Source of the DNA: Streptomyces prunicolor NBRC 13075 | Lineage (GTDB): Bacteria > Actinomycetota > Actinomycetes > Streptomycetales > Streptomycetaceae | DNA: 64,000 bases | Assembly: GCF_000367365.1 (NCBI RefSeq) | Contig: NZ_BARF01000050.1 | Location: forward strand, 124,001 to 188,000 | Reading direction: 5' to 3' | Shown here: piece by piece, positions 51,463 through 60,958 of the stretch | How the letters are laid out: the number at the start of each line of letters is the position of its first letter | How positions within the stretch are numbered: the stretch's first letter is position 1 | Notes under the pieces: generated by a model | Database searches by the model: none | What the model saw: the letters and a program-made list of their open reading frames with translations, nothing else | Told to the model about the DNA's origin: nothing | Made by a program: the position numbers and the translations under genes

Positions 51463-52653
51463 CTACCGGAAGGCGTCGAGTCCGGTGAGCGCCTTGCCCA
51501 GCACGAGCTGGTGCATCTCGACGGTGCCCTCGTACGTGAGCACCGACTCCAGATTCGTCGCGTGCCGCATCACGGGGTACTCCAGTGAGATCCCGTTGGC
51601 ACCGAGGATCGTCCGTGCCGTACGACAGATCTCGATGGCCTCTCGTACGTTGTTCAGCTTGCCGAAGCTGACCTGCTCGGGACGCAGGCACCCGGCGTCC
51701 ATGCGCCGCCCCAGATGGTGGGCGAGCAGAATCCCCTTGTGCAGTTCGACCGCCATGTCGGCGAGCTTGGCCTGGGTGAGCTGGAAGCCGCCGATGGGCC
51801 GCCCGAACTGCTCCCGGGTCTTCGCGTACGCGAGCGCGGACTCGAAGGAAGCGCGCGCCGCGCCCATCGCACCCCACACGATTCCGTAACGAGCGTGCGA
51901 CAAACAGCCGAGCGGCCCCTTCAGTCCCACGACTTCCGGCAACACCGCGTCAGCGGGCAACCGCACGTCGTCGAGGACGAGTTCGCTGGTGACGGATGCG
52001 CGGAGTGACCATTTGTGCTTGATCTCCGGAGCGGAGAATCCATCGCTGTCGGTGGGTACGACGAAGCCGCGAATCCCGTCATCGGTCTGCGCCCACACGA
52101 CGGCGACGCCGGCCACGGACCCGTTGGTGATCCACATCTTCCGCCCGTTGAGGACCCAGTCGCCGCCGTCGCGCTTGGCGTAGGTGCGCATGGCGCCGGG
52201 GTCGGAACCGTGGTCGGGTTCGGTGAGCCCGAAGCACCCGATGACGTCACCGGAGGCCATACGCGGCAACCACGCCTGCTTCTGCTCCTCGCTCCCGAAG
52301 CGATGAATGGCATACATCGCGAGGGACCCCTGCACCGACACGAGCGACCGGATCCCGGAGTCGGCGGCCTCCAACTCCAGGCAGGCGAGCCCGTATTGGA
52401 CGGCGGAGGCCCCGGCACACCCGTACCCGTCGAGCGACATCCCGAGCGCCCCGATGCCACCGAGTTCGCGGGCAAGCTCCCGGATCCCGGGCAACTCCCC
52501 CTTCTCGTACCACTCCGCGACGTACGGCAGCACCCGGTCGCCGGCCCACGTACGGACGGTGTCCCGGATCGCGAGGTCCTCGGGGTCGAGCAGATCGTCG
52601 ATGCCGAGGGGGTCGGCGGGGTCGAAGGGGGGCAACTTCGGGGACGCAGCCAT
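51463..52653 (-). CDS. Acyl-CoA dehydrogenase (glutaryl-CoA dehydrogenase-like)
   Basis: FAD-dependent acyl-CoA dehydrogenase of 396 aa. It has IGCFGLTEPDHGSDPGAM, WITNGSVAGVAVVWA, the KTREQFGRPIGGFQL segment and the C-terminal TYEGTVEMHQL, whose Glu is the catalytic base. The profile suits glutaryl-CoA dehydrogenase, which makes crotonyl-CoA in Lys/Trp degradation. The start is ATG 52653 with GGAGG 7 nt upstream. It appears monocistronic. A TetR-like half-site pair just upstream may control it. Confidence 0.88.
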   Translation of the reverse strand: MAASPKLPPFDPADPLGIDDLLDPEDLAIRDTVRTWAGDRVLPYVAEWYEKGELPGIRELARELGGIGALGMSLDGYGCAGASAVQYGLACLELEAADSGIRSLVSVQGSLAMYAIHRFGSEEQKQAWLPRMASGDVIGCFGLTEPDHGSDPGAMRTYAKRDGGDWVLNGRKMWITNGSVAGVAVVWAQTDDGIRGFVVPTDSDGFSAPEIKHKWSLRASVTSELVLDDVRLPADAVLPEVVGLKGPLGCLSHARYGIVWGAMGAARASFESALAYAKTREQFGRPIGGFQLTQAKLADMAVELHKGILLAHHLGRRMDAGCLRPEQVSFGKLNNVREAIEICRTARTILGANGISLEYPVMRHATNLESVLTYEGTVEMHQLVLGKALTGLDAFR

Positions 52654-52956
52654 GACAGAGCCTCCGGCACTAAAACTATCACCGCTAGTTACGACAACGG
52701 GCTCGACGTTACGACGACGGGTCGAGCGCGTCCAGCACAGCCACAAACCTCTCCCACCCGCCCACTCGTTTACCGGCATGTCAGGGGGAACCGTCTCCGG
52801 CGGGGGCGGAGCACCGCGGGCGACCGCGCCCACGATCACCGCCACGTCCGAGCATCCGGGGCCCGCAGCCGCCAACGGCGAAGCACCCCCCACAAGACAC
52901 GTCCACCCCTCAATTGCCCGTAAACGGGTGGTGCGTGGGTGGGAGAGCGTCTTTGG
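52654..52956. other. Intergenic region upstream of acyl-CoA dehydrogenase
   Basis: The stretch of about 300 bp holds the dehydrogenase promoter, including the inverted repeat at 52674-52690, and the end of the leftward MFS gene. No further gene is supported. Confidence 0.55.
52674..52690. promoter_or_regulatory. Inverted repeat AACTA-N7-TAGTT, possible operator
   Basis: A short AT-containing palindrome lies 21-37 bp upstream of the dehydrogenase start in GC-rich DNA. It resembles operators of TetR-type regulators of fatty-acid or amino-acid catabolism. No regulator gene is adjacent. Confidence 0.4.
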
Positions 52957-54564
52957 TCAGGCTGAGATGCGGGACTCTGCTACTTCCCTGGGGGCAGGGA
53001 CCCCCACCGCAGCCGCAGGCACCTCGCACTGCATGATCCGGGGCAACCGCAATGCCATCACCGCGCCCAGGAGCAGCAACCCCGCACTGACAAGCAACGT
53101 GACATGCAGCCCGTGCACGAAAGCGTGCCGAGCCGCGTCGCGCAGGGCCGCTCCACGCTCCCCGCCGAGACGCCCGGCGACGTCGTACGCCTCGCCCAGC
53201 GAATGCCCCGCCGAGGCCGACGCGGACGCCGGTACACCGGGAACGGACGACAACCCGGGCGCGTACGCCGCGTTCATCACGCTGCCGAGGAGCGCGATGC
53301 CGATACCCGCGCCGAGTTGGTACGAGGTCTCGCCTATCGCCGCCGCGCCACCCGCCTGGGCCGGCGGCGCCTCGCTCAGCATCGACTCGTACGCCCCGAA
53401 AAGCGTCATCTCCAGCCCGAACCCGAGCAACAGGAACCCGAAGAGCAGCAGCCCGGTGTTGTCCCGCTCGCCCATCGCGGTCAGCGTCAGCACCGAGAAC
53501 GCGGTCAGGCAGAACCCGAAGCACACCATCCGGCGCGGGCCGAACCGCCGGAGCATCCGCGCCCCGAACAACCCCGCCGCCATCGCCGCGAACGTCAGCG
53601 GCAGCAGCCGTAGACCCGTCTGGAGGGGTGACAACCTCAGCACCAGTTGCAGGTACTGCGCCGCGATCAGCTCCAGGCCGACCAGTGCCAGCATCGCCAG
53701 CACGATGCAGCCCACGGACGTGCTGAACGCCGGCCTGCGGAACATCTTCAGGTCCACCAGCGGATGCGTACGGCGCCGTTGCCGTCGTACGAAAAGAACC
53801 AGCAGCACCGCGCCCACGAGCAGCGGGGCCACGGTCCACCCGCTCTCCACGGGCTCCCCGCCACCGAGCCGCTTCACGCCGAAGACGACACCGAAGAGAC
53901 CGCCCGCGGCCATGAGCGCGCCGACGACGTCCCACGGGCCGTTGCGATCGCCGCGGGACTCGGGGAGGAGGAGCCGGCCGATCGGGAGGCTGATCAGCAT
54001 CAGGGGGATGTTGACGAGGAAGACCGAGCCCCACCAGAAGTGTTCGAGGAGGAAGCCGCCGAGCAGCGGGCCCACCGCCGCGCCGACCGCGGCCACCGCG
54101 CTCCACACGCCGATCGCCACCGCCCGCTCACGCCGGTCGGGGAAGACCTGGCGGAGGATCGAGAGCGTGGCCGGCATGATCATCGCGCCGCCGACGCCGA
54201 GCAGCGCCCGCGCGAGGATCAGGACCTGGGCGTCATGGGCGAGGGCCGCGAGGCCGGAGGCGACGCCGAAGAGGCCGTAGCCGAGAAGGAGAATCCGCCT
54301 GCGGCCCACTCTGTCGCCGAGGGTGCCGAAGAGGATGAGGAGCGAGGCGCAGACCAGCGGATAGACGTCGACGATCCAGAGCAGCTCTATCGCGCCGGGT
54401 TTGAGGTCCTCGGTGACGGCCGGCACCGCGACATGCAGCACGGTGGCGTCGAGCGCGACGAGCAGCAGGCTGACGCAGAGGACGACGAGGACGACCCAGC
54501 GGTTGGCACCGGCCCCGGCCGCCCGACGGCGCAGCGCTGCGGCGGCCGTGGTCGTCCCGGACAT
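52957..54564 (-). CDS. MFS drug transporter, 14-TM DHA2 (EmrB/QacA) family
   Basis: Integral membrane exporter of 535 aa with about 14 hydrophobic helices. Motif A is seen as GTLGDRVGRRRILLLG after helix 2, the motif C-like segment as WSAVAAVGAAVGPLLGGFLL, and the N-terminus has DATVLHVAVPAVTEDL. Such proton antiporters export drugs or metabolites. The ATG start has a GGGAGG SD. It is divergent from the PIG-V-like gene with a 260-bp gap and has no adjacent regulator. There is no link with the polyketide cluster about 33 kb away. Confidence 0.92.
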   Translation of the reverse strand: MSGTTTAAAALRRRAAGAGANRWVVLVVLCVSLLLVALDATVLHVAVPAVTEDLKPGAIELLWIVDVYPLVCASLLILFGTLGDRVGRRRILLLGYGLFGVASGLAALAHDAQVLILARALLGVGGAMIMPATLSILRQVFPDRRERAVAIGVWSAVAAVGAAVGPLLGGFLLEHFWWGSVFLVNIPLMLISLPIGRLLLPESRGDRNGPWDVVGALMAAGGLFGVVFGVKRLGGGEPVESGWTVAPLLVGAVLLVLFVRRQRRRTHPLVDLKMFRRPAFSTSVGCIVLAMLALVGLELIAAQYLQLVLRLSPLQTGLRLLPLTFAAMAAGLFGARMLRRFGPRRMVCFGFCLTAFSVLTLTAMGERDNTGLLLFGFLLLGFGLEMTLFGAYESMLSEAPPAQAGGAAAIGETSYQLGAGIGIALLGSVMNAAYAPGLSSVPGVPASASASAGHSLGEAYDVAGRLGGERGAALRDAARHAFVHGLHVTLLVSAGLLLLGAVMALRLPRIMQCEVPAAAVGVPAPREVAESRISA

Positions 54565-54824
54565 GAACTACCTCCCAGATGTTCCCTCGCGTTCGGCGGG
54601 TTCACGGGGTGGGGACTCCCTGTGACTGCGGCCGGAGAGGAGCGGTGTCTCCGACCCGCGCAACGAAGGCGAGTGAGCCGTCAGCGTACGCGAGTTCACG
54701 CCAATGCCACGTGGCGGACCTCTCACACTCTCCGGAGAACACGTGTGGCGTACACCACTCACCCTTCTGTGGACCACGCCCCCGCCGGGCCTGCCGGTTC
54801 CGCACCCCCTCGATAATCGGGTCC

Positions 54825-56000
54825 GTGAACGATCTCGCAGCACCTCTGCGCCGGGCGGCCCCGGCCCTCCTCGGGTACGCCGCCGTCCGCGCCCTGGGCC
54901 TGGTGGTGCTCGCGGTGTGGAGCGCGGCGCGCGGCAAGAGCGCCCACACCTTGCTGACAGCGCGGTGGGACGCCCTCTGGTACACCCGGGTCGCCGACCT
55001 CGGTTACGGATACGAGGTCCGCCTCCCGAACGGCGACGTCCACTCGAACCTCGCCTTCTTCCCCCTGCTGCCCTGGCTGGAAAGGCTCATACACGCGATT
55101 TCCCCGCTGTCGTACGCCGACGGCGGTCTCATGGTGAGCGTGCTCGCCTCGCTGGCTGCGGCCTGGGGGATCTTCGCCGTCGTTGAGCTCGTCTACGGCG
55201 GTCGCGTGGCCGTGTGTGCCGTACTCCTGTGGGCCGTACTCCCCGTCGGGATCGTGCAGTCGATGGCGTACAGCGAGTCGCTCTTCACCGCGCTCGCCGC
55301 CTGGTCCCTGTACGCCGTGCTGACGGGCCGCTGGGTGACGGCGGGCACGCTCGCCCTGCTGGCCGGGCTGACGCGGCCCGTGGGGCTCGCGGTCGTCGCC
55401 GCGGTGTGGGTCGCGGGCATCACCTCGTTCACCGGATTCACCCCGCGCGCGGAGGCCTCTTTCGTGCGGGACCGCAGCCCGGCGCCCGCGCCCGGCGCGC
55501 GGATCTGGCCGCGCGCCCTCGGGATGGCGATCGCACCCCTGGGCGCCGCCGGGTACGTCCTGTGGGTCGGACACCGTACCGGCAAGGGCCCGTTCGGCTA
55601 TCTGGACGTGCAGGCGGGCTGGCGCAACGGTTTCGACGGGGGCGCCGCCTTCGCCCGTTTCGTCGGCGACAAGTTCACGTCGTTCCCCTCGGCCCTGGCC
55701 GGGGTGGGGCTGATCGTCGGGGTCGGGCTGGTGCTCTGGCTGTACGTCGTGGGCGTCCGGCAGGGCCAGCCGCTGCCCCTGCTGGTGTACACGGGGGTCG
55801 TCACCGCGCTCGCGCTGTGCGCGTCGAGCTACTTCGGCTCGAAGCCGCGCCTGCTGATGCCCGCCTTCCCCCTGCTGCTCCCCCTCGCACTCGCCCTGGC
55901 GCGGCTGCGTACCTCCAGGTCAGCATGGGTGGTGGGCGGTGTCGCGGCGGCATCGGCGGTGTACGGGGCGTTCTGGCTGAACGGATCCGGCCCGCCCTGA
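54825..56000 (+). CDS. PIG-V-like membrane mannosyltransferase
   Basis: Polytopic membrane protein of 391 aa. The N-terminal loop ARWDALWYTRVADLGYGYE (with the W-D-A-L-W-Y acidic motif) and the later ESLFTALAAWSLYAVL region resemble PIG-V-type lipid-sugar-dependent mannosyltransferases. About ten helices follow. Bacterial members probably mannosylate a cell-envelope component. The start is GTG 54825; no strong SD is seen. The stop codon overlaps the first of three direct repeats. Confidence 0.78.
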   Translation: MNDLAAPLRRAAPALLGYAAVRALGLVVLAVWSAARGKSAHTLLTARWDALWYTRVADLGYGYEVRLPNGDVHSNLAFFPLLPWLERLIHAISPLSYADGGLMVSVLASLAAAWGIFAVVELVYGGRVAVCAVLLWAVLPVGIVQSMAYSESLFTALAAWSLYAVLTGRWVTAGTLALLAGLTRPVGLAVVAAVWVAGITSFTGFTPRAEASFVRDRSPAPAPGARIWPRALGMAIAPLGAAGYVLWVGHRTGKGPFGYLDVQAGWRNGFDGGAAFARFVGDKFTSFPSALAGVGLIVGVGLVLWLYVVGVRQGQPLPLLVYTGVVTALALCASSYFGSKPRLLMPAFPLLLPLALALARLRTSRSAWVVGGVAAASAVYGAFWLNGSGPP

Positions 56001-56049
56001 TCCACTCGGCGCGCCCATGATCCACTCGCCATGCCCCATGATCCACTCG
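55998..56049. repeat. Three copies of TGATCCACTCG, 20-21 bp apart
   Basis: Copies occur at 55998-56008, 56018-56028 and 56039-56049, the first including the stop codon of the PIG-V-like gene. Almost constant helical-turn spacing makes protein binding possible, but slippage is equally likely. Confidence 0.6.
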
Positions 56050-56278
56050 TCACGCTCCATGAGCGCCCGGCCAATTTCACCCCAGCATTTGGTGAACTAA
56101 TTCATAAGGGCCATAAAACTCGACCCGGCATGATCAAAGGAATTGAAGGACGGAGCCGACCGGGATTGCGGAATCCTCGGAAATAAACCTGCCGCTGAGA
56201 GCTTTCCCACATCACATCGTCATCACAAAGCCGCTGTTTCGACGGGGATCCACACTCACTCGCTGTAACGTCGATTGG

Positions 56279-57319
56279 GTGCGTACCGAAGGAAACCTCA
56301 CCCGTCTGGACCGGGTGTTCGCGAGGCTGGACCGTGAACCTGAACGGCCGGCCAACATCGATGTGCCGAAGATGAGCCGGCACAGGGCCGTGCTCTTTGT
56401 GGCGACCCTGGCCTTCTATCTGGCCATCGTGTGGCTCGTCGTGACCACGTCCTGGCTGGTCCGGTTCGACTGGCAGGTCATGTTCTTCCGGCCGTACCAG
56501 CAGTGGGCCGGCATCCACTGGTTCGTCGACTACTACGTGGTCCTGGGCCAGCGCGGCCCGACCGCGGTGATGGTCGCGGCCTGGCTGGGCTGGCGCTCCT
56601 GGCGGCAGCACACGCTGCGCCCGCTGCTGACCCTGGGCACCTTGCTGCTGCTGCTGAACATCACGGTCGGCGCCGCGAAGCTCGGCATGGGCCGCCTCGG
56701 CCCGCACTACGCCACCGTCATCGGCTCGAACGAGATGGGCCTCGGCGGCGATATATTCCCCAGCGGCCACACCGCCAACGCGGTCGTGACCTGGGGAATT
56801 CTGGCGTATCTGGCCTCCACGCCGGCCGCCCGCCGCTGGCTGTCCGCCGCCTCCGCGGTGACCTCCCTCGGCGTCGGTCTCGCCACGGTCTACCTCGGTA
56901 CGCACTGGCTGAGCGATGTGCTGCTCGGGTGGGCCGCCGGTCTGCTGGTCCTGCTCGCCCTCCCCTGGTGCGAGCCGCTGATCGCCCTGGCCGAGACCCG
57001 GATCTTCGACCTGCGCGACCGCTGGCGCGCCCGTCGCGGCCGTACGGCACCCGCCCCCGTGCCCGCCTCGCCGGTCACCGCACCGGTGCTGCTCAAGCCA
57101 CGCGCCTCCTCGGGCGACGAGGTCCCGGCGGCCCGCGAGACGGTCACCGCGAGCCGTTCGGCCCGGCCGCCCGCCCATCTCGCCCCGGGCCCGCACACGA
57201 CCCGCTCGGAGCGCACCCCGGTCACCCCGATCGGCAGCCGCCGCCCGCCGCACCCGGACCGTGTGGCGCGCGGCACCACCCCGGCCACGGCCGCCGCCCG
57301 TCCGGCGACGGGCGGCTGA
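56279..57319 (+). CDS. PAP2-superfamily membrane phosphatase
   Basis: Integral membrane acid-phosphatase-fold protein of 346 aa. Six hydrophobic helices are visible, with the three PAP2 motifs: a KLGMGRLGP element, the PSGHTAN motif and GTHWLSDVLLGW (catalytic His and Asp). It probably dephosphorylates a lipid or undecaprenyl-type pyrophosphate at the membrane. The C-terminal 100 residues are Pro/Ala-rich and cytoplasmic. The GTG start at 56279 has no clear SD, so the message may be leaderless. It converges on the I78 gene through a shared terminator. Confidence 0.9.
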   Translation: MRTEGNLTRLDRVFARLDREPERPANIDVPKMSRHRAVLFVATLAFYLAIVWLVVTTSWLVRFDWQVMFFRPYQQWAGIHWFVDYYVVLGQRGPTAVMVAAWLGWRSWRQHTLRPLLTLGTLLLLLNITVGAAKLGMGRLGPHYATVIGSNEMGLGGDIFPSGHTANAVVTWGILAYLASTPAARRWLSAASAVTSLGVGLATVYLGTHWLSDVLLGWAAGLLVLLALPWCEPLIALAETRIFDLRDRWRARRGRTAPAPVPASPVTAPVLLKPRASSGDEVPAARETVTASRSARPPAHLAPGPHTTRSERTPVTPIGSRRPPHPDRVARGTTPATAAARPATGG

Positions 57320-57369
57320 CCCCGCCCCGGACCGCGGGGCCGGTACGCACAACCATCCCCGCGCATCAA

Positions 57370-57405
57370 GAAGGCCCCCGTTCCTCCAGCGGAACCGGGG
57401 CCTTC
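57370..57405. terminator. Bidirectional stem-loop terminator
   Basis: GAAGGCCCCCGTTCC (57370-57384) pairs with GGAACCGGGGCCTTC (57391-57405) at 14 of 15 positions, loop TCCAGC. It lies between converging PAP2 and I78 genes. Confidence 0.8.
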
Positions 57406-57458
57406 GTCGCATCTGCGCTCAACGTGTACGGCCAACGTGTGCGGCCAACGTGGTGCGC

Positions 57459-57683
57459 TCAGCCCTTCCAGGCGCGCGTCACCGTGCCGTTCTCGACCTC
57501 GAAGTTGAGCCGTCCCACGCGGAACTCCATGGTGATGATCGCCCCCGGCGGCAGCGACCGCACGCTCGACCACCCGCGCTCCCGCGCGAGCCGCTCGGCC
57601 TCTGTCCCGTCGAGGCCCACATAGCTGTTCGGACTGTCCTGGGGCTCTGCCGGTGGAGTCGGAATGGATGCCATGCCCGCCAC
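57459..57683 (-). CDS. Peptidase inhibitor I78 family small protein
   Basis: A 74-aa protein with SYVGLDGTEAERLARERGWS, then VRSLPPG and the C-terminal MEFRVGRLNFEVENG, matching the I78 inhibitor family. Such proteins inhibit subtilisin/chymotrypsin-like proteases. No signal peptide is seen, so it may act inside the cell. The start is GTG 57683, following GAAGAGGGG; ATG 57674 is also possible. Confidence 0.82.
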   Translation of the reverse strand: MAGMASIPTPPAEPQDSPNSYVGLDGTEAERLARERGWSSVRSLPPGAIITMEFRVGRLNFEVENGTVTRAWKG

Positions 57684-57937
57684 GCTAGCCCCTCTTCTCC
57701 TCTCTCCGTCCCTCTCCGGTCACACTTCTGTCACAGGATCAGGACGTGTGTTTTGTGCTGCATCCCTCACACGTATGAGCGGTTCCGTACGTCTTCCGCA
57801 GGCATTCGAACGTAATTCCCGCCTGTCGGTCCGGCTCACCGAATAGCCCAACGGAAAGGTGCCGCGAGAACCGGCCGGGCGCCCCATTCCTTTCCGATTC
57901 CGTGCCGTACGGCGGAAGCTGACGCCGCATAAGAGTT

Positions 57938-58939
57938 TCACCGTTTCAGCACAGAATCGCCGTCGGCTCCCCGGCCGTGCCGGTCCAGCGCCCGGGACAG
58001 CCGGTCCCGGGCCGTCCTGATCGTCTCGGTCAGCCCGACGGGCTCCAGGACCTCGAAGTCGAAGCCCATCATCATCACGTGGATCACCATCAGGTCGAGG
58101 TTCGGGGCCCCGGTCCGCAGCAGACAGGCGTCCGGTCCGTCGGCCTCCAGCGTCCCGGCGGACGGTGAGATCCGCTCGGCGGCCTCCTGGAGGGGCACGA
58201 GCAACCGTACGACGGCGTGGGAGGCGTACGCGCGCGTGGAGACCCCTTTCGAGACGTACGCGGCGAGGTCCTCCGCCGGTGGTGTGCGCGGGGTGAAGCG
58301 CGGCCCGTGCGGCGGCCGGGGCGTGACGCGGTCGACGCGGAAGGTGCGCCAGTCCTCGCGGTCCAGGTCCCAGGCAACGAGATACCAGCGGCGCTCGGTG
58401 CACACCAGGCGGTGCGGTTCGACGCTGCGGCGGGTGGGTGTGCTGTCGTGGCTCTCGTAGTCGAAGCGCACCCGCTCGGCGTCCCGGCACAGGGCGGCCA
58501 GCTCGGTCAGCACGGCCGGGTCGACGGCGGACGGCAGCGTGCTGTGCAGCATCGGCACGGTGAACGCGTTGAGGGCGCCCACCCGGCGGCGCAGCCGGTT
58601 CGGCAGCACCTGTTCGAGCTTGGTCAGGGCGCGTACGGAGGTCTCGCCGATGCCCTCGATGCCCTGCCCGGCGGCGGTGCGCAGCCCGACCGCCACGGCG
58701 ACCGCCTCGTCGTCGTCCAGCAGCAGCGGCGGCAACTCGGCGCCCGCGCCCAGCTGGTAGCCGCCACCCGTGCCGGGACTGGCGTTGACGGGATACCCCA
58801 GTTCCCGCAGCCGGTCCACGTCCCGGCGCACGGTACGCGGGGTGACCCCGAGCCGGTCGGCCAGGTCGGCGCCGGACCACTCGCGGTGGGCCTGGAGCAG
58901 CGAGAGCAGGCGCAGGAGTCGTGCCGAGGTCTCCAACAT
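57938..58939 (-). CDS. WYL-domain transcriptional regulator (YafY/DeoR-type HTH)
   Basis: Regulator of 333 aa. The N-terminal HTH reads HREWSGADLADRLGVTPRTV and RRDVDRLRELGYPV. The WYL domain follows, with CTERRWYLVAWDLDREDWR and a C-terminal extension. It probably binds a nucleic-acid or small-molecule signal. The start is ATG 58939 (MLETSARLLR); an ATG 18 nt upstream is also in frame. No good SD is seen. Its targets are unknown. Confidence 0.9.
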   Translation of the reverse strand: MLETSARLLRLLSLLQAHREWSGADLADRLGVTPRTVRRDVDRLRELGYPVNASPGTGGGYQLGAGAELPPLLLDDDEAVAVAVGLRTAAGQGIEGIGETSVRALTKLEQVLPNRLRRRVGALNAFTVPMLHSTLPSAVDPAVLTELAALCRDAERVRFDYESHDSTPTRRSVEPHRLVCTERRWYLVAWDLDREDWRTFRVDRVTPRPPHGPRFTPRTPPAEDLAAYVSKGVSTRAYASHAVVRLLVPLQEAAERISPSAGTLEADGPDACLLRTGAPNLDLMVIHVMMMGFDFEVLEPVGLTETIRTARDRLSRALDRHGRGADGDSVLKR

Positions 58940-59002
58940 GGTCGAAGTGTCTATCAAGGACGGTCTGGATCAAGGGCGCCCCTGTGTCGGCGGCGATCTG
59001 CA

Positions 59003-60313
59003 TCAAGGGCTGTACGGCAGTTGTGGCACATCGAAACAGGTGCTGTTCATGTCCCCTTGCGGGACCCACCCCTTGCCGTCCTGCCACCGGGCCACCGACA
59101 GGCACGTCCTGCGTGTCTTCGGCGGCTCGGCAAACCGCTCGAAGGAGACCGGAACCAACAGCCCGTCCGCGGTGTAGTTCTCGCTCCGGTTCATGAAGCC
59201 GTCGACGCACGCGCGCGTGGCGCCCGTTTTCGTCTTCGCGCACGCCTTTGCCGCGTCCGTGAACCACATCGCCGCCGCCCACCCCTCCAACTGCCACTGG
59301 GAATGCGCCTTCAGCCCCTTCGTCGCGTCCCGGAACTCCCGTACGGCCGCCTGGGAGGTGTCGTCGAAGTCTCGGCTGGACCCGGTCGCCCACAGCGCGT
59401 TGCGGCAGCGCGGGGAGTTCTTGTAGTCCTCGGGGACGGTGGACGTCCAGTTCTGTACGTTCGTCACCTTGGCGATGACCTTCGCGCCGACCTGGTCCAT
59501 CGCCTCGCACAACTGGGCGTTCCCGTGCGTGTCGATGGCGTCGAAGACGAGGTCGGCGCCCTGCTGCTTCAGGTCCGCCGCCGCGGCACGGAAGTTGGGC
59601 AGCGCGAAGTCCACCTGCTCGCTGACGACCTTGTAGCCCTCGGCCTTCAGCCCCTGCTCGACGAGGCGGGCGTAGGCGGCGGACGCGGCCTGGTTGTACG
59701 ACACGACGGCGGCGGTACGGGCGCCCTGCTCGCGCTTGAAGTACCGGTAGACCTCCGTGCCGCCGTACAACTTCCCGCCCCAGCCCGGAGTCCCGGCGCG
59801 GGGCGCGAGGCTGCCGTAGATGCCGTACAGGTGCGGGTACGTGTCGTAGGCCGCGCCGATGGGCTGGCCGCCGATGTCGGGCACGCGCGCGTGGGAGACG
59901 CGGGAGGCGCCCGCGTAGTCGAGGGCGGTGGTGGCGACCAGGGCGACGACGGCGTCCCCATCGGCCCCGTCGACGAGTTGATGCACGCACGCGTTGTTGC
60001 CGACACCGCTGCCGCCGTCGTCGCACAGGCGCACCTGGACCGGGTGCCCGGCGATGCCCCCGCGCGCGTTGAGGCGGTCGAAGTACGCCTGGGCGCCGTC
60101 GCGGGGGCCGGTGAAGGTGTCGCCGCCGACCGGGCTCGTCGCGCTGGTGATGATGCCGACGCGGATCGGTGTGCCGCTACTGGGCACGGGCGTACGGGAG
60201 TTGCCGTGCTCGAAGTCGCTCTCCGGGAGGCGGCTGCCGCAGGCCGTGCCCGCGAGGAGCAGCAGCACCGCGGCAGCGGCCTCAGCAGCCCGCCCCGGGC
60301 GACTGCGAGGCAT
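59003..60313 (-). CDS. ABC transporter solute-binding lipoprotein, branched-chain amino-acid type
   Basis: Exported lipoprotein of 436 aa in the Peripla_BP_6 family, which bind branched-chain amino acids or amides. The signal peptide ends in a lipobox LAGTAC. The mature part has VGIITSATSPVGG and the typical ARGGIAGHPVQVRLCDDGG segment. It overlaps the end of the upstream lipoprotein gene by 32 bp, so the two are coupled. The transporter core lies divergently at 61444 as a LivH-M-G fusion and is the likely partner. Confidence 0.9.
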   Translation of the reverse strand: MPRSRPGRAAEAAAAVLLLLAGTACGSRLPESDFEHGNSRTPVPSSGTPIRVGIITSATSPVGGDTFTGPRDGAQAYFDRLNARGGIAGHPVQVRLCDDGGSGVGNNACVHQLVDGADGDAVVALVATTALDYAGASRVSHARVPDIGGQPIGAAYDTYPHLYGIYGSLAPRAGTPGWGGKLYGGTEVYRYFKREQGARTAAVVSYNQAASAAYARLVEQGLKAEGYKVVSEQVDFALPNFRAAAADLKQQGADLVFDAIDTHGNAQLCEAMDQVGAKVIAKVTNVQNWTSTVPEDYKNSPRCRNALWATGSSRDFDDTSQAAVREFRDATKGLKAHSQWQLEGWAAAMWFTDAAKACAKTKTGATRACVDGFMNRSENYTADGLLVPVSFERFAEPPKTRRTCLSVARWQDGKGWVPQGDMNSTCFDVPQLPYSP

Positions 60314-60836
60314 CGCCGCTCAACGCCACCAGCGCGCACAGGGTGTTGACGGACACCTTCCAAGTGCCGCCCTGTTGCACGGCCGTCCCGGAGGCGTTCG
60401 GGAGGGCGGTGGCGCCGTTCAGGGTGAGGCTGTAGGTCACGGTCGCCTTGGTCGCCGCGGTGAACTCGACCTTCTGGACGTCCGCTTGGACCTGCCCGCC
60501 GCGCTTGTCGCCGCTGAAGGCCTTCAGGACCGGGCCCATCTGCTCGCCGTTCTCCAGGACGGCCTGTTTGTCCGCGCTGGAGCTGGCCGGGTCGAAGAAC
60601 GTCTTCCAGTTGGCCTTGATCTGGGTCGTCGCGGCGGCCGGGTCGGCGGGCGCGGTCGCCGGTGCGCTCGTCGGCTGCTCGACGGACGGGGTGGGCGGTG
60701 GTGCGCTGCCGCCGCCCCCGCTGTCGTCGCTGCAGGCCGCGAGGGCCGGGCCGAGCACGAGGACCAGGGCGGCGGCAACTACCGTGCCCCGCACGCGCCT
60801 TGTGTTCCTTCGCCTGAGGTCGCTCCCGAGAACCAT
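60282..60836 (-). CDS. Secreted lipoprotein, low-molecular-weight
   Basis: Predicted 184-aa lipoprotein with signal peptide and lipobox LAAC (GTVVAAALVLVLGPALAAC). A Gly/Ser/Pro-rich linker follows. The C-terminal domain (from about residue 80) is a beta-rich fold of unknown function with a single Cys pair. The start is ATG 60836; an upstream frame to 60938 has no better SD. It is the first gene of the pair with the binding protein, and may assist in solute capture. That is inference from context. Confidence 0.78.
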   Translation of the reverse strand: MVLGSDLRRRNTRRVRGTVVAAALVLVLGPALAACSDDSGGGGSAPPPTPSVEQPTSAPATAPADPAAATTQIKANWKTFFDPASSSADKQAVLENGEQMGPVLKAFSGDKRGGQVQADVQKVEFTAATKATVTYSLTLNGATALPNASGTAVQQGGTWKVSVNTLCALVALSGDASQSPGAGC

Positions 60837-60958
60837 CTGGCTCACCGCCGGGTGTCGTTCCGGGCCGTGCTCGCCCGGTGTTTTCAGGTCAGGTGTCAGA
60901 AGGCATAGTGCAAGCCATTGGCCGGCATGGACAGACACCCGACGTGTGGGGGCCGTAA

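Noticed and set aside
57720..60026. 768-aa minus-strand frame in a different phase
   Set aside because: Arg-rich out-of-phase reading of the binding protein and WYL genes; no domain.
58217..60349. 710-aa plus-strand frame opposite the WYL and binding-protein genes
   Set aside because: Spans two well-supported genes on the other strand and has no recognisable motif.
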